Of a DNA stretch of 64,000 bases, positions 27,201 to 39,200 are shown piece by piece; the first letter of the stretch is position 1; the number at the start of each line of letters is the position of its first letter. Made by a program: the position numbers and the translations under genes. Source of the stretch: Wuchereria bancrofti (Eukaryota; Nematoda; Chromadorea; Rhabditida; Onchocercidae); the NCBI GenBank assembly GCA_005281725.1, contig SSBO01000007.1:6123415-6187414 (forward strand). The letters are read 5' to 3'. The notes beneath the pieces are model-generated. The model did not search any database, was not told where the DNA came from, and was given only the letters and a program-made list of their open reading frames with translations.

Positions 27201-30200
27201 TTTTTCCCCATTTCGATATATAACTAATTAATTGGAAATTTAAAAAAAAACTAAATTTTATAAATGTTATATATCACAATCACTTTTTTTTTATTAAAAT
27301 TAAAAGTGCAAAAATTTGATTATATTTAAAATCACATTAAAAATTTTAATAAAAGTACTAAACAATTGTATTGTTTGCAGCTTGATGAAAACATTTAAAA
27401 AATAAATTTTTTAAGAAAAAAATATAAAGAAAACTAAAATTGAAATTCAAAATGAAAAGCGATACATTTGCATAAAATAATTATTTTTTTTTTTTTGTTC
27501 AAAATACATTAATCTTTTTTAGAATTATATATTGAATTAATTTTGCATCTTATTAATTTAAACCATTTTTCATTTCATTTGAATTTAATTCCATCTCATT
27601 TATTGATTTATTTTTATTTAATCAATTAACATAAATAATATAATACATTTTATTAAATTGAATAATTTTGTAAAAAGATATACTTATTCGTTTTAAATTG
27701 TCATTTCTTTCCTTTCTTTTCACATATGTAAAAACTTATTATTTTATAAAAGAATTTCAATTCAAATATTTTTTGACGCACTTTTTTTCATTCCTTTTTT
27801 TCTGTTAGATTATTGAATATGTTTGAAAAGTATTGAAATTAGCAAATGATTTAATTTTTTATTGATTTTTGCTCAAAAAATTTATGCTTGATTTAATTAT
27901 TACTACTTTTCTAATTATTACTACCTTTTTTTTACTACTACTTTCCATTATTTACTTTATTTTTACTTCATTATCCATTATTACTTTATTTTTACTTCAT
28001 TATCTATTAATCTATTACTTACTTTACTTTTACTTCATTATCTATTAATCTATTACTTACTTTATTTTTACTTCATTGTTTATTAATGTATTACTTAGTT
28101 TATCTACTTCATTACCCATTAATTTATTACTTCATTTTTACTTCATTATCTATTAATTTTTTACGTTATTATCTATTATTTACTTTAAACATATACAGTT
28201 AATATATAATTATTGTTACTTTATTGTCATTACTAACGAGTTTTTTAAAAATATTTAATTAATAATTAAAAATGATGAATTTTTCAAAAATATTAATTAG
28301 TAATGATTATTGTTACTTCATTATTATCACTAATGAATTTTTTGAAAATATTTAATTAATAATTAAAAAATGATGAATTTTTCAAAAATATTAATTAGTA
28401 ATGATTATTGTTACTTCATTATTATTAGTAATGAATTTTTTAAAAATATTTAATTAATAATTAAAAATGATGAATTTTTCAAAAATATTAATTAGTAATG
28501 ATTATTGTTACTTCATTATTATTACTAATGAATTTTTTGAAAATATTTAATCAATAATTAAAAATGATGAATTTTTCAAAAACATTAGTTAGTAATAATT
28601 ATTATTCCTTTATTATTATTACTAATGAATTTTTTAAAAATATTTAATCAATAATTAAAAAATGATGAATTTTTCAAAAACATTAGTTAGTAATAATTAT
28701 TATTCCTTTATTATTATTACTCATGAATTTTTTAAAAATATTTAATTAATAATTAAAAAATGATTGCAGAAATATTTTCCATCGTCATCGCTTGCCAAAT
28801 TAGCTGATTTAAAATCAACGGTCGATTTGCTAACATCAATAACATTTTTTCGTATGAAAGTATTAGAATTGGCTAGTCCACCACGTGCTTCTAATGTTGT
28901 AAGTGAATGTGCTAAAGCTTGCATGCAGGTAAGACAATTTTTACTATTTTTATTTAATTTAATTTTTTTTCTAAAAAAAAATTGAATTAAATTAAATTAA
29001 TTAATACGAATAGGATAGAAAAAAAAGACGAACAAAAACAATATCAAAATTTTGCATAATAATACTATAATTATAAATTATCTTTTTCTTTTCTTTTTTT
29101 TCTAAACTATTTTTACTAGCAAATAATTTGGGCAAATATTTTTAATTCCTGTAATTTAAATTTGAAAATTAATAATTTAATTGAAGCAAAAACAAAAAAA
29201 AGAAAAAGGAAGAATAAAGGAGAAATTTATATTTCGAACTTTCTTTTTTTTTTTGAAATGTTAAAATATAATGGACTATTTTTTTACATACATCATGAAA
29301 TAAAAAAAAAAAAATTCTTGAAAATAAGAATATAACTTATTTTTCCTTAAATATTTAAGAAATTAATTTAAATTTGATTTTAAAATTTAATTTTAGGCAA
29401 CATATCAATTAATGTTTGAAAGTTGTTGTGAAGATGGTGGCCCATCAGCTGATAGTGTTAATTTTTGGTTTGATTTTCTTGATTATATGATGCGGGTAAT
29501 TGAAGATGATAAAAATATTTATACACCTGTACTAAATCAATTCCCGCAGGAATTAAGCGTGGGTAATTTATCCGCTGCAACGCTATGGCAATTGTATAAA
29601 ACTGATTTACAAATGGCATTAGAAGGTTAGCAAAATTGTTTGCTAATATTAATTTTATTTTAATTAAATTTAATTGTAAAGAAAGAAAAAATAAAGGGAA
29701 AAGAAATAGAAATATGAATTTTAATTTAAGATGAAAAAACAATTTTTTTTATAATTTATTCAATTGATGATAAATAATAATAGTTATAACAATAATAATC
29801 GTAATAATACGTGAAGAATTACGGAAGTGAAATGAATCAAATTAATATAAAATGCTTGGAACTGTTTAATTCTTACGTGAAAAGTTACGGAAGTGAAATG
29901 AATCAAATTAATATAAAATGCTTGGAACTGTTTAATTCTTACGTGAAAAATTACGGAAGTGAAATGAATCAAATTAATATAGAGTGCTTGGAATTGTTTA
30001 ATTCTTACGTGAAAAATTGCGGCAGTGAAAATGAATTAAATTAATGTAAAATGCTTAAAATTGTTTAATTCTTACGTGAAAAATTACGGAATTGCAATGA
30101 GTCAAATTAAGATCAAAATTGAATTTAATTCTTCCGTAAAATTTTACGGAATTGAAGTGAATTAATTCATTTTTTCTTCCTATTCCAGAACATGCACAAA

Positions 30201-33200
30201 CGAAGAAATGCTCTACACCGGAATATATGAATTTATATTTTAAAGTTAAAGGCTTTTACTTTAAGTATGTGGCTGACTTACCACAATATAAAGATTCAAT
30301 TCCGGAATTTCCTGCGTAAGCTTTTTTTGCATTTTCATTTTATGTTTTTTTTTTTTTTTTTTTGAAATAATAATTGTTTTTTCTTTATGTTTTAAAAAAA
30401 TAATTTTTTTAAATAATAAGTAAATTTTTAAAATTGTAATCAAAATAATATAAATTGCTGTATTGGAAAAAGAAGAAAATAATTGCAAATGATTATTTAT
30501 TGATTTTTTTTTGTAAGAAATGAAAAACATTTTATAAAAAATTAGAAACTAAAAACGAAAGTTGTAACAATAAATAGAGTTTTAGAAAATATTTGAAATT
30601 AATAGCCGTTAATTATTGCATGGATTTTTTTTTTTATAAAACAATTACAAAAAGAAAAAAAAGAAAAAAGAAGTAAATATATTTGAAGAAGAAAAAACAA
30701 AACAAACAAATAACTATGTTGAAAATTTTAATATTTTTTTTAAAAAGAATGAAAATTTTTTTTCTACTTGCTAATATATTGACATTTAAAAATGAAAATT
30801 TTGATTAGATTTGAATTTATTACACTTTTTTTTTGTTTTGTTTTGTTATCGTTGTTTTTTATTATTTGTTATTTAATAATAATTACATTAATTATTACTA
30901 AAATAAAAAGTGTTATAAATGTATGAAAATTTTTACAATATTTTAAATATAAAATTTCTTTCATTCATATTTTATTAATATTTTAATATTAAATTTATTT
31001 CATTTTATTATTATCAATANNNNNNNNNNNNNNNNNNNNNNNAATATTATTTGAATATTTGAATATTATTTGAAAGAAAAAATCAAAATTCGCTCTCACT
31101 TTTTTTTTCTATTTTTTTAATTTTTAATTTTTATTTTTAATTTTTGTAGTTGGTTTATACCATTTGTAATGGATTGGTTAAATGAAAATGATGAACATTC
31201 GATGGATATTTTACGAAATGCTTACAATCGTGATAAGAGTGATAATTTTCCACAAACATCGGAGCATACGAAATTTTCAAATTCTGTTATTGATGTTTTC
31301 ACACAACTTAATGAAGCATTAAAATTATTGAAACAGGTAAAATTATTTTTAAATTATATTCTTTTTTTGTAATAAAATAATTTAAATTATAAAATTTTTG
31401 TAAAAAAAAGTTTGTTTTGTAAAAAAAGTTTCTTTTTCTTAAATTTCAAAATTTTTAAATGAAAAGAAAGCAAATAAATTGATGTAGAAGTTTAAAGAAA
31501 ATTTTAAAAATTTATTATTTTTTCTTTTTTTTGCAGTAAAATAGTTGAAATTAAAAAACTTTTTGCTTTATGAGAGAGTTTTGAAACGTTTCAAAGTTTT
31601 TAAATGAAGAAAAAAAAATAAATAATTGGATGTAGAAATTTGAGGACAATTTAAAAAAATTTATTCTTTTCTCTTTTGTATTTTATAATAATTGCAATTG
31701 AGAAATTGTTTTTGTGAAATTTTTGAAATGTTTCAATAAAAATTTATTCTTTTCTCTTTTGTAAATAAAATAATTGCAATTGAGAAATTGTTTTTGTGAA
31801 ACTTTTAAAATGTTTCGATGAAAATTTACTCTTTTTTCTTTTCTTTTTCTTTTGTAATAAAGTAATTAAAATTACGAAATTGTTTGCTTTATGAAACCTT
31901 TCAGATCTTTCAAAGTTTTTAAATGAGAAATCCGTCAAATTCAATTTTAAATTAGTCTAGGAAATTTTTGAAATTTATTGTTTTTTTCCTTCTTTTTCTC
32001 TTTTTTTTTTTTGTAATGAAGTAATTAAAATTAAGAAAATTTTTGCTTTATGAGACTTTTAAAACGTTTCAAAGTTTCAAAACATTTCAAAAGAAAATTT
32101 TAAAAACTTTTTCTTTTTTCCGTTTCTTTTTTTTTTCTTTTCAAAAAAATTTGCATTGATAAATTGAATTATACAAATAATAAATGTATTAAAATGAATG
32201 CAATTAATGCGTAGATAGTAAATTTGAATGAATGCAATTTGCTTATATAAATAATTAAAGAAATATTTAGACGAATTATAAAAGCAAACAAAATGTGAGA
32301 AAGTAAACAAAGAAGTAAACAAACAAATAAATTGAAATAATGTGAAGAATTTTTTTAATTTTTGCAAAAAAAAAAATAATTCATTTCTAATTTTGAATAG
32401 AATCGAATTCAAAATTGATTGATTTCTTTACAAATGGAAAAAAAAATTAGAATTTATTAAATTATACAAACCTAAAAGAATAGAAATTTTTCAAAAAGTT
32501 GAAATTATTTAGAAATTATAAAAAAGAAAATGTTTATGCTTGCATTTACATATTTCTTTTTACATATAGAAATTCTTTTTTATTTTCTCATTTTTAAAAA
32601 AAAAAACTTTGTATCAAAATAACAAAAAAAAAAATCACAAAATTTTATGAAATATTTTTGCCAAAATCCCCAATTCAATTCATTTATGTTTACATTAATC
32701 TATTTCTCTCACTTTTTATCTCCAGCAGACAACAGTTTGAATTTTCTGAATCCGGAAATTAACCTATTTTTGTATTTGTTTTTTCCTCTAATTTGCTATA
32801 TTCAATATCTCTAACATTCACAATTTCCGTTTTATCAATCCTGAACATTACAGATAAATTATTAACCGAATCCGGAAACAAATCTGTTTTTTTCTTGTTC
32901 TTTTTTTCCAACTTGCTACCATCTCTGACATTGACAAATTATGAATGAAACAGTTTCTGTTTCATTCATAATTTCCTAAATGTTTAGATGAATTTTTAGC
33001 CGGATCCGGAAATCAACTTACTTTTATATCTGTTTTTGTCTTCCAATTTGCTATATTCAACATTTCTAACACTCATAATTTCCATCCGGAAATCAATTTG
33101 CTTCTGCATTTGTTTTTGTCTTCCAATTTGCTATATTCAACATCTTCATTTACTAATCCGGAATATTGCAGATGGATTGTCCAAATCCGGAAGTGTACGC

Positions 33201-36200
33201 GGACATGATGAAACGATTTTCGAAAACACTAAACAAAGTTTTGCTAGCATATGCTGATATGGTACAAAAAGATTTTAACAAATTTGTTAATGATGAAAAA
33301 CTTGCATGCATATTGATGAATAATGTTCAACAACTTCGGTTTGTTTTAATTTTTCTTTCTTTTTTTTTTTTGAAATTCTTTTTCTTTTTTCTTTTTCGAA
33401 TTTAATTTTAAAAATGAAAATTGAAATTATTAAATATGTGGAAAATTTTTAAACAAATAAAGATTTAAATTTATGTATAAGCAAAGATATTATAAGAAAG
33501 TAAACATTTTAATTCATAAATAATTGATAATTTAAATTTATAAACTTGAAAAAAAAGCTATAAGCAATTGATAGCTTTTGCTTTTTTTTGAATTTTTGCT
33601 GCTTTTTTTGACAAATCTTTTTAATGCATTAAAATATGGATGAAATTTTAAATTTTTGAAAAAAACTTTTCACAGCATACGATATTTGCTGCTTTTTTAA
33701 TTTGGAAATGGAAAAGAAAAAAGCTTTTCAATATTTTTTTCCTTTTTTTTTTCCAAATATTTCATCTATTTTTTCCAAAAAATACAATCTTTTTTGTCGC
33801 AAAACTGAATTTGTCACTGAATTATATAAATTTATACTAAATAACTAAATTTGTACTAAATTTCATAATTTAACTTGGCAAAATTACAAACATTCAAATA
33901 CAAATGAAAATTTTCAATTTTGCAAAATATTTATTTGCGAAAAGAAAAAAAGGAAAAAGAAAAGTGATTATCAGTTTATATTTTTCAAACTTACAATTTC
34001 GTGTTTGCAAATTATATAATAGCATTAGCATGCAAACATGCAAATATTTGTATTGTAATGCAGTTATAGTAATTGATTTGATTAATGTGTTGTCATCAAG
34101 TGATAATTTCATCACTTTAAGATCTGCAGTTATGCTGATAATTTGATCGATTTAATCCCTAAAGTTGTACTGATAATCTGATCAGTGTAATCTCTGCAGT
34201 TGTAGTGATAATATGACCAGTGTAGTCCCTACAGTTGTACTGATAATCTGATCAGTGATATCTTTGTAGTTGTACTGATAATCTGATCAGTGTAATCCCT
34301 ACAGTTATACTGATAATTTGATCAGTGTAATCTCTGCAGTCGTAGTGATAATCTGATCAGTGTAATCTCTGCAGTCGTAGTGATAATCTGATCAGTGTAA
34401 TCTCTGCAGTCGTAGTGATAATCTGATCAGTGTAATCTCTGCAGTCGTAGTGATAATCTGATCAGTGTAATCTCTACAGTTATACTGATAATCTGATCAG
34501 TGTAATCTTTGCTGAGCAGGAATTAAACTAAAGTTGTACTGATAATGTGATCAGTATAATCTTTGCAGTTGTAGTGATAATCTGATTAGTGTATTTCCTA
34601 CAATTATAACGATAATCACTTATACTGATAATGATCAGTGTAATCACTTATAATCTGATCAGTGTAATGTTTGCAATTATTCTGATAACGATAATTTGAT
34701 CAGTGCAATATTTGTTATATAGTTATACTAACAGCATGATCAATGTACAATCCAACAGTTACATTGTTAACTTGATCAAGATATTATTTCAAATTACACT
34801 GATAATTTGATCAGTGTAATCTCTAAGCTTATACTGATAATTTAACTAATGTAATAATTTTACAATTCTAGTGATAATATTCAATGAATTATTGTATAAA
34901 TGTTTAATCTTGAATTTACAATCTATTTTAGGGTACAATTGGAGAAAATCTACGAGAATATGGGTGGTCCAAATCTTGATCCAACTGCAAATACCGTATT
35001 AAATAATCTTCAAAAGAAGCTTAATGCTGTATTAAATAAATTATCAGGACAATTTGTGGAAAGTTTAGTGCCAAATATTCATGTACAAATGAATAAATTG
35101 GGCGTTATTTTGAGTAAAATTAAAGGACCACAATTGCCGAAAAGTCAATTAGTTGGAGTAAGTATTCTCTCGTTGTAATTTTAATATTTTATATTGAAAT
35201 AATAGTAACAATTAATATTAATTTAATTGAAATAAACAAATTGAAATTAGTAAAATTAAAGGACCACAATTGCCGAAAAGTCAATTAGTTGGAGTAAGTA
35301 TTCTCTCGTTGTAATTTTAATATTTTATATTGAAATAATAGTAACAATTAATATTAATTTAATTGAAATAAACAAATTGAAATTAGTAAAATTAAAGGAC
35401 CACAATTGCCGAAAAGCCGATTAGTTGGAATAAGCATTTTTGTTTTTATTTTCTTTTGTTTTTTAGTATTTTATATTGAAACAATAATAATTATTAATAT
35501 TAATTTAATTGAAATAAATTTTAAAAAAATTTAATTGAAATCATTTTACGATAGAAATTGATAAAATATGTTTTGCTAATATTAATTATATCGATATTAT
35601 CTATTTAAAATTTTGCAGTTATGTGTTATATAAATTTTTTCATTCATAATTTACAAATTTTAATCTTATTCATTTTTTTATTTTTTTGAAAAATGACTTT
35701 TGATCAGTTCAACAATCGAATTATTTGTAAAATTGAAATAAAATTTTAGGAAGTAGATTCGGTACTTGAACCATTGATGGAATTATTGGAGGATAAATTG
35801 CAAGATTATGCATCACAATGCGAGAAGACAGTGCTAAAGTATTTGCTGAAAGTATAATTTTGAAATTTATTCAACTAATTAAAAATGAAATTGTAATTAG
35901 CGAAATTAATTTACAATTTAAATTACAATTATAAAAGAAAATTAAAAGTTAAAGACATTTGAATTTGAAAACGAATTACATAGAGTTAGTAGGAATTAAA
36001 TTTTTTCTTATCATTTCATAGAATTTAAACTTTAACTTTTATCAATTCTACGAAATGATTGGGGAAAAAAAAAAGGAAAGAAAAAGATAACTGATAATAA
36101 TAAACGAATAAAATAGGATTGAATAATGAATTTTTCTTTTTTTTTGATGGAAATTTTTTTTAAATTACTTAAAAATAAACATTCAAAAGTTTACACCTTA

Positions 36201-39200
36201 TGATTTGTTTACTAAAATTATTCAATCAATTACTAAAATTAGTTTTAAAAAAACTACTAAAAAAATATTTCGAACTATAATTATTAATTCTAAATTTGNT
36301 TTTTTGATGGAAATTTTTTTTAAATTACTTAAAAATAAACATTCAAAAGTTTACACCTTATGATTTGTTTACTAAAATTATTCAATCAATTACTAAAATT
36401 AGTTTTAAAAAAACTACTAAAAAAATATTTCGAACTATAATTATTAATTCTAAATTTGATCAATATGCAGTCATTAATTTGAAATATTTTATAAAATATC
36501 ATTAATGATGAGAAAATTTTGGTAGAAAAAATTAAAAATTAAACGATTTTTTTTTCTTTGTGTTTTTTTAAAATTTATTTTTTATAGGAATTATGGCGAG
36601 CAACAATAACAAGCATGGAAAAATTGGTTGTTTTACCACCACTTGATAATAAAGCAGTACGCTTTTTGTTTACTTTTTTCTTTTTTAAAATTTTCTATTC
36701 AATAATTTCAATTTTTGCATCACAATTAGTCAAAATAATTTTGTTGAAATTCTCATCTATAGTAATTATTAAAATTTTTGAAAAAAATTATTAAAAATAA
36801 TAAAAATTTTTAAAGCTATTAAAAAAAAGTTAAAAAAATAAAAATTCATTACTAAAAGTAACAAAATATTTGTACTTTCAAATAATTATATTATTCGAAA
36901 CTATATTTAATAAAAAAAAAAGTATTTTTGTTTTTTATTTTTAAAATTTATGAAGTTTAAAATTTGTTTCTTACTTATAATTGTAATTTTATTTAGTTTG
37001 AAAAGATTATTGTTAAAATTTCGAATATTATACAACTATTTGTTTATTTTTAGATTTTGAAACAGATACCAAATGCAGAAGTATTCTGTGATATGACAAA
37101 ATTAATGTCAACTCATTTAAAAGAAGTGAAAAATATAAGTTCAGTGAAGGAAATGATGGTAAATAAATCATTTGATTAATTAATACATTCTCTTATCATT
37201 TTAATGAAATTTTTATTTTACTATTTTTTTTTTCAAATATAATTTTAACATTTTTTCTTCTTTAACTTAATTTGTTATTTTAACAAAAAAAAGAAAATTT
37301 TTTTTTCAAATATAATTTAAATGTATACTTGTAATAGTGATTATTTAAATATATTATTAAAATTGTTTTTTTTTCTTTTCTTTTTTAAGTAATAAAATAT
37401 ATTTTTTTCTTTTTTGAAAATATTTGGACTAATAATAAATAATGATTTTTTCTTTTTTTTGGATATTTAAATAATAATAATTACTGGAATAAATTCTTTT
37501 TTTTTAAAAAATATTTGTATTAATAATAATGATTTTTTCCTTTTTTAGATATTTAATTAATAATAATTATTGGAATAAACTTTTTTTTCGAAAATATTTG
37601 GGTTAGTAATAAACAATGATTTTTTTTGAATATTTAAATAATAATAATTATTGGATTAATCTTTTTTTTTTCAAATAATTTAGGATATTGCCCGAGAATA
37701 TGAGCGTTCATTAACTCCAAAACAGTGTACAGTATTGGATGCAGCATTAGATGCTGTAAAAGAATGTTTTCATGCCGGTGGTCAAGGATTGAAAAAATCG
37801 TTCTTCGAGAAATCACCCGAATTGCAATCATTAAAATATGCCTTATCATTGTATACTCAAACCACTGAACAACTCATTAAAACATTTATTACTAGTCAAA
37901 AGCAACAAGGTTTGTTTATGGATTTATTTATTAATTTTATTTGTTTATTTCTTGCTTGTTTTGTTTATTTATTTATTTGTTTGTTTGCTTGTTTATCAAT
38001 TTATTCACTAATTTATTTGTTAATTCATATTTGCATGTTTATTTCTTTGCTTATTTTGTTTATTTGTCTATTCGTTTGACCATTTATTTGTTTGCTTATC
38101 GATTTATTCATTAGTTTTATTTGTTTTTGCTTATTTTGTTTACTTTTCTGTTTGTTTGCTCGTTTATTTGTTTATCGACTTGTTTATTAACTTTATTTGT
38201 TTATTGTTTATTTTTTGTTTGTTTCTTTATTTGTCTGTTTGTTTGCTTGCTTATTTGTCTGTTTATCGATTTGCTTATTAATTTATTTGTTCACTTTTGT
38301 CTGCTTATTTCTTTGCTTGTTTGTTTATTTCTTTCTTTGTGTGCTCGTTTATTTGTTTGTTTACGCAATTTGTGTTTGTTTGTTTGTTTAATTGTTTTTT
38401 ATTTCTTCGTTTTGTCCGTTTGTTTGTTGACTTATTTGTGTTTGCTTATTCATGTGTTTGTTCATTTACTTTTTTGTTTTTGTTTTGTTTATTTACCGTT
38501 GATATCAAAGTTTAATATTAATATTAAAATTGAACAACAACTTTAACTCATTAATTTTCTTATGGTATATAAATGATAACAACAAAAGGACTGCGATGAA
38601 ATAAAATATTTTGAAAATTTCACGCAAACCAAGAAAAATAACGCTATTAGTAAACCAGTAAATCACTACGAAAATAAATTTTAGCGAAAATATTTTACAG
38701 AATTGAAAAATTGAAGGTAACATATACTCTTTACTCTTGTAAACGTGTTTTACGTGCCGTTACGTTAAAACTTTTGTCGCTCTTTTGCTTTTTTTTTTTT
38801 ATTTATTTGTTGCCTTCTTTATATCCGTTCTTTTTTACCATCTTTTGATTGGGAATTTGATTCTTTAATTGACTAATTTCAATTGAAATCTCCAAATCTT
38901 TTATAATCCAAATTTTAATCTAAATTTTCGAAATTTAAAATTTGACTCAAATTTTTCGAAAGTCAACTTGAATTTGCGTCTTTTTTTTAATTGAACTTTT
39001 TAAAATATGAATTCATCTAATCAAAATGCTGAAAATTCTTTCAACTGTCCGTTTTTTTAGATCTTCCTTCACAAGAACAACCGGTTGGTGAAGTAAGTAT
39101 CCAGGTAGATCTTTTCACGCATCCAGGAACCGGTGAACAAAAAGTTACAGTTAAAAGTATGTTTTATCATCTATTTTTTTGCTAATTATTTTATTTTGTC

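Noticed and set aside
29784..30044. Open frames on both strands over the 66-bp repeat
   Set aside because: Repeat period is 22 codons; no protein family, and it lies inside an unc-13 intron with correct flanking splice sites.
37735..38546. Cys/Leu/Phe-rich frames after unc-13 exon 23
   Set aside because: They are read-through of the exon into the TTTG/TTTA tract; the exon ends at a normal donor at 37909.
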